In this document: positions 1 through 10,029 of the stretch, one piece after another | Numbering within the stretch: the stretch's first letter is position 1 | Layout of the letters: each line of letters begins with the position of its first letter | Assembly: GCA_020740485.1 (NCBI GenBank) | Contig: DYMN01000006.1 | Span: 27,840-91,839, forward strand | Direction: 5' to 3' | From: Polaribacter sp. | Lineage (GTDB): Bacteria; Bacteroidota; Bacteroidia; Flavobacteriales; Flavobacteriaceae | Length of the DNA: 64,000 bases | The notes under the pieces: model-generated | Seen by the model: the letters and a program-made list of their open reading frames with translations, nothing else | Database searches by the model: none | What the model was told of the DNA's origin: nothing | Program-made: the position numbers and the translations under genes

Positions 1-1
1 T

Positions 2-619
2 TTTGAACACAAAAGAAAGCCTTTTTATGCTTTTGGATATGTAACGGACACCACTAAAAATAATTTCCAATATTACGATGAAGAAGGTCGAGAGTTGAAG
101 AAAATGTTTTTAAAATCTCCCATTGCCTTTGGACGCATTTCATCAAAATACAGTATGAGTCGTTATGTTTCCATTTATGGTCGCCTTAAACCGCATTTAG
201 GAACCGATTTTGCTGCTCCTATCGGAACTCCTATCACGACTACAGCAGACGGTGTTGTGGAAGAATCAGCCTACAAAGGTGGGAATGGAAATTATGTAAA
301 GGTAAAACACAATAATACCTATTCTACTCAATACCTGCATATGAGTAAGCGTGCTGTGGCAAAAGGACAACGCGTTTCGCAAGGTCAAGTCATAGGATAC
401 ATCGGAATGACAGGAAGCACCACCGGTCCACACGTTTGTTATCGTTTTTGGAAAAACGGCAAACAAGTAGATGCTTTAAAACAAAAAGAAACCAAATCTG
501 ACCCTCTTCCTGCAAAGGAAAAATCAGCTTACTTAGCTTTTATCAAACCTGTGAAAGCTGAATTGGACAGTCTGGGTTTTAAAAATATGGAGAAAAAGAA
601 AATGCTGAATGATAAATAA
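2..619 (+). CDS. M23 family metallopeptidase, 5' end outside window
   Basis: This is the C-terminal part of a LytM/M23 peptidase that cleaves peptide cross-bridges of peptidoglycan outside the cytoplasm. The frame is open to the first base, so the TTG at 95 in the ORF track is not the real start; about 205 residues are visible. The upstream residues (KPFYAFGY, then YYDEEGRELKK) match the typical segment before the catalytic domain. Zinc-binding motifs are visible: H-x-G-x-D (PHLGTDFAAP), YLHMS and the final HVCYRFW, the equivalent of HxH with its second His changed to Tyr. The family usually has HLHF or HVHF there. The next gene, pgi, lies 50 bp downstream on the same strand. The family call is firm; activity with that substitution is uncertain. 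Confidence 0.9.
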   Translation, partial: FEHKRKPFYAFGYVTDTTKNNFQYYDEEGRELKKMFLKSPIAFGRISSKYSMSRYVSIYGRLKPHLGTDFAAPIGTPITTTADGVVEESAYKGGNGNYVKVKHNNTYSTQYLHMSKRAVAKGQRVSQGQVIGYIGMTGSTTGPHVCYRFWKNGKQVDALKQKETKSDPLPAKEKSAYLAFIKPVKAELDSLGFKNMEKKKMLNDK

Positions 620-669
620 ATCAAAATACACCTTAGAGATAAATCATCGGTAGCATAAAAATTATAAAA

Positions 670-2229
670 ATGTCAAAATACATCAATCCAACCCAAACCG
701 CAGCTTGGTCTGCATTAAAAGCCAATGCCATAGAATTACAAAAAGTTCACATGAACGATTTGTTTAAAAGCAATCCCAATCGAAAAAAAGATTGCTCCAT
801 CCAAATAGATAGTTTACTATTTGATTATTCTAAAAATCTCATTAACCCACAAACCAAAGAATTGTTGCTGCAATTGGCTAATGAAGTACAATTAAAAGAG
901 TCAATACAACAATTATTTTCGGGCGAAAAAATAAATATGACGGAGCAAAGAGCGGTGTTACACACCGCCTTACGCGATTTTAAATATTCAGGCATAAAAG
1001 TGGATGACGTAGCGGTGTATCCATTAGTAAATGATGCGCGCAATCAGGTAAAATCTTTCTCCGAAAAAGTTATTTCGGGAACTTGGAAAGGCTATTCCGG
1101 AAAAGCGATTACCGATGTGGTGAACATTGGGATCGGAGGTTCAGATTTAGGTCCACAAATGGTGATGGAAGCTTTGAGTTTTTATCAAAATCATTTGAAA
1201 GTGCATTTCATTTCCAATGTAGATGGCGACGCTGCTCATGCGGTTTTGAAAAAACTGAATCCTGAAACCACTTTGTTTGTCGTAGTTTCAAAAACTTTCA
1301 CCACCATAGAAACTTTAACCAATGCTACAACTTGCAAGAATTGGTTGATGCAAACTGCACCGGAATCCGCTGTGAAAAACCATTTTGTGGCGGTTTCTAC
1401 CAATCTTAAAGCCATTTCTGAATTTGGAATTGATGCCGAAAACGCCTTCCCGATGTGGGATTGGGTTGGGGGTCGTTTTTCTATGTGGAGTGCTGTTGGT
1501 TTGGCTATCGCACTCGGATTGGGCTATGATCATTTTGAACAATTTTTACAGGGAGCCCACGCCGCAGATACACATTTTCAGAATGCTGATTTCTCTCAAA
1601 ACATCCCTGTTATCATGGGATTGTTGACTGTATGGTACACTAATTTTCGCGATGTAAAAGCTGAAACTATTTTGCCTTATGCAGAATCTCTGAATAAGTT
1701 AGTAGCTTACCTGCAACAATTGTTTATGGAAAGCAATGGCAAGTCAGTGGACAGGAATGGTGAAAAAATTGATTATCAAACCGGAACTGTGATTTTTGGT
1801 GCACCGGGAAGTAATTCGCAACATTCCTTTATGCAACACATCCACCAAGGAACGCAATTGGTTCCTGCTGATTTTATCGGTTTTGAACAACCTTTGTACG
1901 GTGATATGCACCATCATAAAATATTGATGGCTAATTTTCAAGCGCAAACTATGGCACTGCAAGAAGGAAAAAGCGCTGATGCAGTTCATTTAACTATGAA
2001 AATGGAAGGTAAAGAAAATGACATCAACCGATTATTGCCCTATAAAATATTCGAGGGAAATAGAGTTTCTAACACCCTTTTATTCAATAAATTAACCCCT
2101 TACGCATTGGGAATGCTCATTGCTTTATATGAACACAAGGTTTTTGTAGAGGGCGTAGTTTGGAATATCAATAGTTTTGACCAATTCGGAGTGGAATTAG
2201 GAAAGGAAATGGCGAAGAAATTAGGATAA
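670..2229 (+). CDS. pgi: Glucose-6-phosphate isomerase
   Basis: It interconverts glucose-6-phosphate and fructose-6-phosphate in cytoplasmic glycolysis and gluconeogenesis. Both family signatures are present: DWVGGRFSMWSAVG in the middle and SFDQFGVELGKEM near the C-terminus. The active-site stretches SNSQHSFMQHIHQGT and GIGGSDLGPQM are also there. At 519 residues it is a little shorter than the 549-residue E. coli enzyme but is intact. It starts at ATG 670 with no Shine-Dalgarno, as expected in this phylum. A hairpin terminator follows the stop. It is probably transcribed alone or with the upstream peptidase. Confidence 0.97.
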   Translation: MSKYINPTQTAAWSALKANAIELQKVHMNDLFKSNPNRKKDCSIQIDSLLFDYSKNLINPQTKELLLQLANEVQLKESIQQLFSGEKINMTEQRAVLHTALRDFKYSGIKVDDVAVYPLVNDARNQVKSFSEKVISGTWKGYSGKAITDVVNIGIGGSDLGPQMVMEALSFYQNHLKVHFISNVDGDAAHAVLKKLNPETTLFVVVSKTFTTIETLTNATTCKNWLMQTAPESAVKNHFVAVSTNLKAISEFGIDAENAFPMWDWVGGRFSMWSAVGLAIALGLGYDHFEQFLQGAHAADTHFQNADFSQNIPVIMGLLTVWYTNFRDVKAETILPYAESLNKLVAYLQQLFMESNGKSVDRNGEKIDYQTGTVIFGAPGSNSQHSFMQHIHQGTQLVPADFIGFEQPLYGDMHHHKILMANFQAQTMALQEGKSADAVHLTMKMEGKENDINRLLPYKIFEGNRVSNTLLFNKLTPYALGMLIALYEHKVFVEGVVWNINSFDQFGVELGKEMAKKLG

Positions 2230-2276
2230 AAATATTTCTCGCAATCCCGATTGCTGTCGGAACTTAAAGACGTAAA

Positions 2277-2314
2277 AAATTCCAAAATCCTCGCAAGTAT
2301 TTTGGAATTTTTTT
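2277..2314. terminator. Bidirectional hairpin terminator between pgi and recX
   Basis: There is a perfect 12-bp inverted repeat, AAATTCCAAAAT / ATTTTGGAATTT, with a 10-nt loop. It is followed by T residues on the plus strand and preceded by an A-run that gives Us on the minus strand. It sits between the convergent pgi and recX genes. Confidence 0.85.
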
Positions 2315-2352
2315 ATGGTAAAAGGAATTTAATCCTTTACAATATTGATAAT

Positions 2353-2814
2353 TTACCCTATCGCTTGTCGGATTACTTCACTTTCAAATCCTTTTTGTGA
2401 GAGGTGGAAAAATAATTTTTGAAGCAATTGTTCTTTGTTTTGGGCTTTAATTTTGGGAATTTGTTTTTGTGCTAATTGCTGCGCTAATTGCAAATATGCT
2501 TCTTCATCAATTTGACTGAGTGCATTTTCTATAAAGAGATTAGCAACCCCTTTTTGATACAAACCGGCTTTGATTTTGTTTTTTCCCCATTGATTGATCT
2601 TGAATTTTCCGCTTACATATGCATTAGCAAAACGCTGTTCGTCAAAAAATTTTTCATCAATCAATTGTTGTAATAAGGCTTCCTTTTCATCGATAAGTAC
2701 GCCAATCTCCGACATTTTTTTTAAAACATCTTGCTTACATCGCTCTTGATAAGCACAAAAACGAGCCAAAGTATTGAGTTTATTCTTAATGTCTGACTTC
2801 ATTTCTAAATTCAT
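2353..2814 (-). CDS. recX: RecX family regulatory protein
   Basis: RecX proteins bind and restrain RecA filaments. The protein is 153 residues long, typical of the family, with the helical repeats expected (CAYQERCKQDVLKKM, then FDEQRFANAYVSGKFKINQWGKNKIKAGL). The track start gives MNLEMKSDIK; the second Met at 2802 is an equally good start. It lies 12 bp downstream of mfd on the same strand, so the two repair-related genes probably share a transcript. Confidence 0.92.
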   Translation of the reverse strand: MNLEMKSDIKNKLNTLARFCAYQERCKQDVLKKMSEIGVLIDEKEALLQQLIDEKFFDEQRFANAYVSGKFKINQWGKNKIKAGLYQKGVANLFIENALSQIDEEAYLQLAQQLAQKQIPKIKAQNKEQLLQKLFFHLSQKGFESEVIRQAIG

Positions 2815-2826
2815 TTTTCACTTATA

Positions 2827-5800
2827 TTAATTTCCCATCATTTTCATCATTTCAAATGCTTTTCGCACTGTTTTTATTTGGTCAAATCGGATGAGCAATC
2901 GCAAACCTTTCGGAGTTGTTTTCTCACTTATTTTGCACCATTGTGGGTTTTTTTGGGCAAATTGCATAATGTTTACAAATGTATCGGTCTGATAAAAACC
3001 AGATTGGGGGTCTGCAATAAAATAACCGAACAACGTGTCTTTTTTTAGAACAATTTTCTCAATACCCAAAGAAACTGCCAGCCATTTCATCCGTACGCTG
3101 ACCAACAAATCTTCCACTTCCGTTGGAAAAGGGCCAAAACGGTCTATCAAGTTTTTTTCAAAAACAGCTAATTCGGCTTCATTTTTTAGTTCGCCCATTG
3201 CGGTGTAAAGATTCATCCTTTCCGTAATGATATTGATGTAACTATCGGGAATCATCAATTCTAAATCGGTTTCTATTTGTACCTCATTGACAAATGGTTT
3301 CGCAATATGATTACCGGCAAATAGTTCTTTGTACTCGTTTTCTTTCAATTCTTCAATGGCTTCGTTCAATATTTTTTGATAGGTTTCAAAGCCAATATCG
3401 TTAATAAATCCACTTTGTTCAGCACCTAACAAATCGCCGGCACCTCGTATTTCCAAATCTTTCATAGCAATATTAAAACCGCTTCCCAAGTCGGAAAAAA
3501 CCTGAATGGCTTCTACCCTTTTGCGCCCTTCGGAAGAGATGGTATCCATCGGCGGGGTAATGAGATAGCAAAAAGCTTTTTTGTTGCTTCTCCCCACCCG
3601 TCCACGCATTTGATGTAAATCGGCTAAACCGAAACTCTGTGCATTATTGATAAAAATAGTATTGGCATTAGGTACATCCAATCCGCTTTCTATAATGGTG
3701 GTGGCAACCAAAATATCAAATTCATTATTGATAAATCCTAACATCAACTCTTCTAATTTTTGTCCATCCATTTGTCCATGTCCGATTCCGATTTTAGCAT
3801 CGGGTAACAAACGTTGGAGCATTCCGGCAATTTCTTTGATATTTTCAATCCGATTGTTGATAAAAAAAACCTGCCCACCCCTTGAAATTTCATAGTGCAC
3901 CGCATCGCGAATGGTTTCTTCATTCATACGGATTACTTGGGTTTCAATAGGATGCCTATTGGGTGGCGGTGTATTGATGATAGACAAATCGCGCGCAGCC
4001 ATTAGTGAAAACTGCAAGGTGCGCGGAATGGGAGTTGCCGTCAGCGTCAAAGTATCTACATTGGCGCGCAACGTCTTGAGTTTGTCTTTGATATTGACCC
4101 CAAATTTTTGTTCTTCATCAATAATGAGCAATCCCAAATTTTTGAATTTCACTTTGTCTTGCACCAATTGGTGTGTACCGATAAGGATGTCAATTTTTCC
4201 TTCTTCCAATGATTTGAGAATCTCCGTTCGTTGTTTTGCCGTTCGGAACCGATTGAGGTAGTCTACGCGTATAGGAAAATCTTTCAAACGCTCTCTAAAA
4301 CTTCGATAATGTTGAAAAGCCAAAATAGTAGTTGGCACTAAAACTGCCACTTGTTTTCCGTTGTCCACCGCTTTGAATGCAGCTCGCATAGCAACTTCGG
4401 TCTTCCCAAATCCTACATCGCCACAAACCAATCGATCCATGGTTTGTTCGCTTTCCATGTCAGTTTTTACATCTTGTGTAGATTTAAGTTGGTCGGGGGT
4501 GTCTTCATACATAAAACTCGCTTCCAATTCGGTTTGCAAATAGGAATCCGGTGCATATTGAAAACCTTTTTGCATTTTGCGTTTGGCATAGAGTTTAATC
4601 AAGTCGAAAGCTATTTCCTTGACCCGTTTTTTAGTCTTTTGTTTTAGATTTTTCCAAGCATCTGAACCCAATTTATACAACTTGGGCACAGCACCGTCTT
4701 TGGAATTGTATTTGGTGATTTTGTGTAGTGAATGTATGCTGATGTATAGAATATCACGGTCGCCGTAAATCAATTTGATAGCTTCTTGCGGACGACCTTC
4801 TACCTCTATTTTTTGTAACCCGGCAAATTTTCCTATCCCGTGGTCAATGTGTGTAACATAATCCCCGATTTCCAAATTTGACAATTCCTTTAAACTCACC
4901 GCTTGTTTTTTTTGATAACCTGTTTTGAGTCGGAATTTGTGATAGCGCCCGAAAATTTGGTGGTCTGTATAGCAAGCCAATTTCAGTTCATCGTCCACAA
5001 AGCCTTGATAAATTGGCACCACCAAAGTTTTATATTGTACCTCAGGACCTATGTCTTCAAAAATAGTGTGAAAACGCCTGGCTTGTTTTTCATTATCACA
5101 AAAGAGGTAATTGTCAAAACCACGGGCTGTATTCTCTTGAAAATTAGCAATCAACAATTCAAATTGGTTGTTAAAAGCCGGCTGTGGTAGCGTATTCCAC
5201 AATAATTTTGCATTTTCCAATTGAATTTTTACTACTTGGCGATTTCCCAAATCCTGTTGAAAATAAGTCGAATTGACAAATAAATTCTCAGGTTCAAGGT
5301 GATTTAATTCTGATTTTAAATGTTGAAACGCTTCGGTGGCTTTTTCGAATAAAGTGTCAATTTTGTGGTAAACTAACTTTTCATCTTTGAGCCACACTAG
5401 GGTTTTACTGCCAATATACTGCAAAAATGATTGACGACGTTCTTGAATGAGTTTATCCGCCACATTGGGCACAATTTGCATACGAGACACTTTTTCGGTA
5501 GAGAGCTGAGTTTCTATGTCAAACAGGCGAATACTTTCCACCTCATTTCCAAAAAATTCAATCCTATATGGAGCATCGTGGCTGAAAGAAAACACATCAA
5601 TAATACCACCACGCACGGCAAATTCACCCGGTTCGGATACAAAATCTACCTTGTTGAAACGGTATTCAAACAATGTTTCGTTAATAAAGTCCAACGAGAG
5701 TTTGTCTCCCACATGCACTTTAAGCGTATTGGATTCTAATTCAGCCTTGGTAACCACTTGTTCAAACAGCGCATCGGCATAGGTGACAATCAGGGCAGGT

Positions 5801-6063
5801 TTTCGTTGCGAATTGAGCCGATTAAGCACTTCTGTTCGCAACAAAATATTGATATTGTCCGTTTCTTCCACTTGATACGGACGACGGTAAGACCCCGGAA
5901 AAAACATAACCCTTTCTTTGTCAATAAGTTGCTCAATATCATTGAAATGATACGCCGCTTCTTCTTTATCGAGAAATACAACGAGAAAGGGATGATCTAC
6001 TTGTTTAAATACAGAAACGATAAAAAAAGACAAAGCAGATCCACTCAAATGTGGTACTGACAT
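2827..6063 (-). CDS. mfd: Transcription-repair coupling factor Mfd
   Basis: Mfd is an ATP-driven translocase that removes RNA polymerase stalled at lesions and recruits UvrA. Visible in order are the UvrB-like N-terminal domain, the RNA-polymerase interaction domain (GDYVTHIDHGIGKFAGL), Walker A (GDVGFGKTE), the DEEQ box (LLIIDEEQKFG), TATPIPRTL, motif VI (QMRGRVGRS) and the C-terminal TRCF domain. The 1078 residues counted from the only in-frame ATG are short for the family. The frame stays open for about 42 more codons upstream, and the extension (FSLSNIAQKYDQATRTL) resembles the missing N-terminal helix. No ATG, GTG or TTG occurs there, so the true start is unclear. Confidence 0.95.
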   Translation of the reverse strand: MSVPHLSGSALSFFIVSVFKQVDHPFLVVFLDKEEAAYHFNDIEQLIDKERVMFFPGSYRRPYQVEETDNINILLRTEVLNRLNSQRKPALIVTYADALFEQVVTKAELESNTLKVHVGDKLSLDFINETLFEYRFNKVDFVSEPGEFAVRGGIIDVFSFSHDAPYRIEFFGNEVESIRLFDIETQLSTEKVSRMQIVPNVADKLIQERRQSFLQYIGSKTLVWLKDEKLVYHKIDTLFEKATEAFQHLKSELNHLEPENLFVNSTYFQQDLGNRQVVKIQLENAKLLWNTLPQPAFNNQFELLIANFQENTARGFDNYLFCDNEKQARRFHTIFEDIGPEVQYKTLVVPIYQGFVDDELKLACYTDHQIFGRYHKFRLKTGYQKKQAVSLKELSNLEIGDYVTHIDHGIGKFAGLQKIEVEGRPQEAIKLIYGDRDILYISIHSLHKITKYNSKDGAVPKLYKLGSDAWKNLKQKTKKRVKEIAFDLIKLYAKRKMQKGFQYAPDSYLQTELEASFMYEDTPDQLKSTQDVKTDMESEQTMDRLVCGDVGFGKTEVAMRAAFKAVDNGKQVAVLVPTTILAFQHYRSFRERLKDFPIRVDYLNRFRTAKQRTEILKSLEEGKIDILIGTHQLVQDKVKFKNLGLLIIDEEQKFGVNIKDKLKTLRANVDTLTLTATPIPRTLQFSLMAARDLSIINTPPPNRHPIETQVIRMNEETIRDAVHYEISRGGQVFFINNRIENIKEIAGMLQRLLPDAKIGIGHGQMDGQKLEELMLGFINNEFDILVATTIIESGLDVPNANTIFINNAQSFGLADLHQMRGRVGRSNKKAFCYLITPPMDTISSEGRKRVEAIQVFSDLGSGFNIAMKDLEIRGAGDLLGAEQSGFINDIGFETYQKILNEAIEELKENEYKELFAGNHIAKPFVNEVQIETDLELMIPDSYINIITERMNLYTAMGELKNEAELAVFEKNLIDRFGPFPTEVEDLLVSVRMKWLAVSLGIEKIVLKKDTLFGYFIADPQSGFYQTDTFVNIMQFAQKNPQWCKISEKTTPKGLRLLIRFDQIKTVRKAFEMMKMMGN

Positions 6064-6170
6064 TTGATTTTCATGACCATTTATTTGCTGAACGAGTTGA
6101 AGCGTGCGTGTTGCTTGGTCGTATTTTTGAGCAATATTGGAAAGACTAAAAATAAGCTTATATTTGAGTG

Positions 6171-6178
6171 CAAAAATA
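6171..6178 (-). promoter_or_regulatory. Candidate mfd promoter -7 box
   Basis: Read on the minus strand this is TATTTTTG, matching the Bacteroidota -7 consensus TAnnTTTG. Transcription would begin near 6165, about 100 nt before the mfd ATG and about 12 nt before an in-frame ATT at 6151-6153. No clear -33 TTG was found at the right distance. Confidence 0.45.
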
Positions 6179-6312
6179 ATTTTTTTTAGTTATAATTTTT
6201 ATTTGTTTAGAGAACTTAATAGAAACGTAACCTATATTACATTTAAATTTTATGAAAGTCCAAAATATTTTCATATCATTGCATCTTGTAAAGTCTAATC
6301 CCAAGATTAAAA

Positions 6313-7038
6313 ATGAACGAATCAAATTTCGAATCCAACCCAAAGGTGAGAGATGTTGAAATTACGCTTGCCCCCTTATCTAATTTTTTTATCAAGTTAG
6401 ACCAAAACAACTTGATAGAATATGCTGATTTAGAATTCTGCAACATCATTGGTTATGACGAACACGAATTAATCGGAGAATCTTTTCATAAGATTTTACA
6501 TCCTTCTATGCCCAAGGTTTTTTTTGATATGTTGTATGAAAACCCATTAAACAGAGAAAAATTTTTAATGGTGATTAAACTATTATCAAAAGATGGCAGA
6601 TTTTTTTGGGTATTGAGCGAATACATCACTAAAACAAATAATTTTGGTGAGATTATTAATCAATATAACCGAAGTACAGCAGTGTCAAGTTATGTGGTGC
6701 AACAAATAGAACCACTTTATAAAATACTTTCGAGGATTGAGGCTAAAACAGGTAATACGGTAGTTTCGAGAAGGTATATCACCGGTTTTTTGGAGGAACA
6801 GATTACTACTTATCACGATTTTGCTAATAAACTATTTAGCAGTGTACCTAATACACCTGAAAATCAAGATTTTTTTGGAAACAATGCAACCAGCTTGAAA
6901 ATTTTCAATAACCGAGAAGCTCATTTTAATCAAAATAATTTCAATCCATTTTTAGAGAACCCAAAAAAGGAAGCTGAAGAAGTCCCACATCCTCCAAAAC
7001 GCGGATTTTTCAGTTTTTTATTCAATAGCAAGGAATAA
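6313..7038 (+). CDS. PAS domain-containing protein
   Basis: A soluble 241-residue protein. Residues about 20-115 form one PAS sensor domain (FFIKLDQNNLIEYAD, NIIGYDEHELIGESF, HPSMPKVFFDML, SKDGRFFWVLSEY). The HPSMPK pattern resembles the Aer-type aerotaxis PAS, which binds FAD in known members; cofactor binding here is inference. The rest is helical and ends in a basic, aromatic tail (KRGFFSFLF). There is no kinase, GGDEF or methyl-accepting domain, so it would have to signal through a partner. It is the first gene of a three-gene run with the membrane protein and the J-domain protein downstream. Confidence 0.8.
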   Translation: MNESNFESNPKVRDVEITLAPLSNFFIKLDQNNLIEYADLEFCNIIGYDEHELIGESFHKILHPSMPKVFFDMLYENPLNREKFLMVIKLLSKDGRFFWVLSEYITKTNNFGEIINQYNRSTAVSSYVVQQIEPLYKILSRIEAKTGNTVVSRRYITGFLEEQITTYHDFANKLFSSVPNTPENQDFFGNNATSLKIFNNREAHFNQNNFNPFLENPKKEAEEVPHPPKRGFFSFLFNSKE

Positions 7039-7061
7039 ACTTTTTAACTCGTTATTATTGA

Positions 7062-7532
7062 ATGAATTGGAACACCCAACTTTTCCTACTAATCACATTA
7101 ATTGTTGTCATCTATATTATTTGGCAATTGTTTGTATTTATTCTATTTGAGATTAAAAAGCAAATTAGAATTATTGATAAATACGAACAATATCTCGAAG
7201 CAGAGACCTCTTTTAAAAAAAGTGAAGAAGTGCTTTTATCACAAGTTGAAGGTGTTTTTGGGGCTGAAGTTTCTCAGCATTTGAAAGCCGGAACTATTTG
7301 GGAAAATATGCCAACTTATTTATTAGAAATAGCTTTGGGAGATCCAAAAAAAGTCGAGAAAACGGAACTTTTTTATACCTGTGTGTATGGGCCCTACAAA
7401 GACATATTCCAAGAAGAGTATTATCTTAAAGTTAATGTCGACAAAAAAGCAGTTAAAAATTGGAGAAAATGTGTTTCAGAAGAAATACAGATTGAAAACA
7501 AAGAAATCAATCAACTGAATGCTGCCTTATGA
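7062..7532 (+). CDS. Single-pass membrane protein of unknown function
   Basis: 156 residues with one N-terminal membrane segment at about residues 6-30, then a coiled region and a soluble domain. The stretch [20 protein letters not shown] followed by DPKKVEKT resembles the 'GM...LGxPxKIxKT' pattern of small SmpA/OmlA-like modules common in Bacteroidota. I infer only a fold resemblance and assign no function. It lies 23 bp after the PAS gene, and its stop overlaps the next start as ATGA, so it is translationally coupled to the J-domain gene. Confidence 0.7.
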   Translation: MNWNTQLFLLITLIVVIYIIWQLFVFILFEIKKQIRIIDKYEQYLEAETSFKKSEEVLLSQVEGVFGAEVSQHLKAGTIWENMPTYLLEIALGDPKKVEKTELFYTCVYGPYKDIFQEEYYLKVNVDKKAVKNWRKCVSEEIQIENKEINQLNAAL

Positions 7533-8587
7533 GTTTTAAAAATTACTATCACATAATGGGTGTTTCTAAAACGGCAACCTCTCAGGAAATCAAAAGAGCC
7601 TATAAAAAATTGTCAGCAAAATTTCATCCTGATAAAAACGAAAATGATATTTTTCTGGGTGAAATGTTTAAAAACATCAATGAAGCCTATCATATTTTAT
7701 CAGATGAGAAAAAAAGAGAACTCTTTGACAAACAATTAGATGAGTTAACAGAAACAGCAGAACAAATCAGTGATGACGAGTTACAGATACTCTCCAAGAT
7801 TATAAAAGATTATAAATTAAAAAAAAATAGTTATGAAGAAAAAAAATCAATTTATGTTAGGTTTCTCAATAAAAAATTTCCGAAAAGCAATTCTATCCGA
7901 AAAGTATTATTAGCTGCTATAATTATTTTAATATCCTATTTTAGCTTAAAACCTCAGTTTTATGTTGTCAAAAATATAATGTATAGCCGCATTGAAAAAG
8001 ATTCAGTATGGACTTCCATAAAATACACAAACGTTTATAGTGAATTAAATAAGAACAGTAAAATAATCGGAACTATTTTACCCAATAAAAAAATTAACTC
8101 AAAACTATATCGCGCCGGTTTTGTTAAAATTCAATTTATTGATAACAAAAATAATGTAAGAAAAGGATACCTTTATCAAACTGATTTGATGAAAAAAAGC
8201 AAAAGAGATGTTTTTCTCACCCAAATTTTCCATCCAAAATTAATTTTAAATAATCCTGAAAAAACAGATGAAATTTACAAAATTATTATTGAACACAATC
8301 CAAATTACCTTATAGAGCCTCAAGATATTGATTATTTGGTAAAATCAAAATCGGATCATTCAGAATATAAATACAGCATTGAGGACAAGACTATAGTAGA
8401 ATATAAGTCTAATGTGAATTTAAACATTGAAGCTGTGGCTGAAAAAATTAAGTCTTTTGGTTTTGTCCTCGATGCTTCCCAAAACATATACCAATTAAAA
8501 TACAACACAAATTATACCGTTGAAATAAAAAGCATAACCGATTCTAAAACCCAAATTATATACAGGTATTTTCCGGATAAACCTTAA
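7529..8587 (+). CDS. Membrane-anchored J-domain protein with SH3-like segment
   Basis: Residues 5-70 are a J domain with an intact HPD motif (H33-P34-D35), which stimulates Hsp70 (DnaK) ATPase. A hydrophobic segment at about 125-141 anchors it in the membrane. Residues about 165-220 look like a bacterial SH3 module ([17 protein letters not shown], then GYLYQTDL), followed by about 130 residues of unrecognised, beta-rich sequence. It lacks the Gly/Phe and zinc-finger regions, so it is not a canonical DnaJ. The ATGA overlap with the preceding gene and the close PAS gene suggest a joint membrane-linked sensing or quality-control function, which is an inference. Confidence 0.8.
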   Translation: MSFKNYYHIMGVSKTATSQEIKRAYKKLSAKFHPDKNENDIFLGEMFKNINEAYHILSDEKKRELFDKQLDELTETAEQISDDELQILSKIIKDYKLKKNSYEEKKSIYVRFLNKKFPKSNSIRKVLLAAIIILISYFSLKPQFYVVKNIMYSRIEKDSVWTSIKYTNVYSELNKNSKIIGTILPNKKINSKLYRAGFVKIQFIDNKNNVRKGYLYQTDLMKKSKRDVFLTQIFHPKLILNNPEKTDEIYKIIIEHNPNYLIEPQDIDYLVKSKSDHSEYKYSIEDKTIVEYKSNVNLNIEAVAEKIKSFGFVLDASQNIYQLKYNTNYTVEIKSITDSKTQIIYRYFPDKP

Positions 8588-9967
8588 TCATAATATTTTT
8601 TTTACCCAATTAAAATACCTAAACGGCACGTACTTCACAGGTAAATCCATCCAAGTAGGCGTAATGATTACAGAACGCGCGTTGCTAAATGCCTTAAAAG
8701 AATCAAAACCGTGATATTGACTCATCCCGCTATTGCCCACACCTCCAAAAGGCATATGATGGTTGGCTATATGCATTAAAGTGTCGTTAATACAAGCTCC
8801 TCCTGAAGTAGATTTAGATAGTATTTCTTTTGTTTTACTACTTTTCCCAAAATAATAAAAAGCCAATGGTTTTTCGTGAGCATTGACATAATCTAACGCT
8901 TCATCAACTTTATCAAAAGTTAAAATTGGAAATAGAGGTCCAAAAATTTCATCCTGCATAATGGGGAAATCAGGTTGCACTTCGTCAATAATAGTGGGAG
9001 CAATGTATTTATCATTACTATCTATTTTACCACCAAATACTATTTTGCCGTGTTGCATCAAGGTTTGTAAGCGTACCACATTTTGAACATTGACAATACG
9101 CGGATAAAATTCGGACTGCTGTGGGTCTTCGCCATAAAAAGCTGTGATAGCTTTGGGAAGCTCTTCTAATAATTTACTTTTTACTCTATTATTCACAAAA
9201 ATATAATCAGGAGCTATACAGGTTTGACCGGCATTGATAAGTTTTCCCCAAGCAATGCGTTTGGCAGCGACCATAATGTCAGCATCTTCATCCACAATAC
9301 AAGGGCTTTTGCCTCCCAATTCCAAAACCATAGGCGTCAAATGTTCGGCAGCGTATTTCATTACGATTTTTCCCAATGTAGGACTTCCCGTAAAAAAAAT
9401 CAAATCATAACGCTGTGCCAACAACATTTGATTGACCTCACGTCCGCCATTGAAATAAGCAATATAATGGCTTTCAAAAGTTTCTTTAACGATCTTTTCC
9501 ATTACCGATGAAGTGTTCGGAGTGTAAGGCGATGATTTCAACATTGCGGTACAACCGGAAGAAATAGCCCCAATTAATGGAGCAAACAACAAATGAAAGG
9601 GATAATTCCAAGGAGCTATAATCAATGAAACACCCAATGGTTCGTAATAAATTCGACTACGGGAAGGCAATAATTGAATAGGAGTATAAACCCTATGTGG
9701 TTTTGCCCATTGTTTCAATTTTTTAATGTGAAAATCGAGTTCCCCAAGCACAATGCTGATTTCTGTTAAGTAGGCTTCTTGATAGGATTTGCGTAAATCT
9801 TGCCAAAGGGCATCGGCGATCTCTTTTTCATATTTTAAAATAGCCTTTTTAAGATTTTTAAGTTGTAAAATCCTATATTTAATATCTTTAGTAGTGTTAG
9901 ATGCAAAAAATAGACGTTGCATATTTAATACAGTCTCTATGGATGGTTGTTCTATTTTATTTTGCAT
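8588..9967 (-). CDS. NAD(P)-dependent aldehyde dehydrogenase
   Basis: It oxidises an aldehyde to a carboxylate with NAD(P)+. The ALDH motifs are present: APWNYPFHLLFAPL near residue 118, FTGSPTLGK, the general-base motif LELGGKSP, and the catalytic cysteine in AGQTCIAPDY. The length (459 aa) and short N-terminus fit the class-3 type, which acts on medium- or long-chain aldehydes and usually has a C-terminal membrane tail; here the C-terminus (RYFNWVKKIL) is only weakly hydrophobic. Its stop abuts that of the convergent J-domain gene with no spacer. An SDR on the same strand lies 62 bp upstream, so lipid aldehyde metabolism is plausible but not proven. Confidence 0.92.
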   Translation of the reverse strand: MQNKIEQPSIETVLNMQRLFFASNTTKDIKYRILQLKNLKKAILKYEKEIADALWQDLRKSYQEAYLTEISIVLGELDFHIKKLKQWAKPHRVYTPIQLLPSRSRIYYEPLGVSLIIAPWNYPFHLLFAPLIGAISSGCTAMLKSSPYTPNTSSVMEKIVKETFESHYIAYFNGGREVNQMLLAQRYDLIFFTGSPTLGKIVMKYAAEHLTPMVLELGGKSPCIVDEDADIMVAAKRIAWGKLINAGQTCIAPDYIFVNNRVKSKLLEELPKAITAFYGEDPQQSEFYPRIVNVQNVVRLQTLMQHGKIVFGGKIDSNDKYIAPTIIDEVQPDFPIMQDEIFGPLFPILTFDKVDEALDYVNAHEKPLAFYYFGKSSKTKEILSKSTSGGACINDTLMHIANHHMPFGGVGNSGMSQYHGFDSFKAFSNARSVIITPTWMDLPVKYVPFRYFNWVKKIL

Positions 9968-10029
9968 AATTTTTTTAATTTATAAAATTTCGTTAATTGA
10001 TATTATACAAATATTTTAGGCAATAATAC

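Noticed and set aside
4351-4647. 98-residue plus-strand ORF within mfd, and the other ORFs antisense to mfd and sprA
   Set aside because: They are shadows of large real genes; none has a recognisable domain or promoter.
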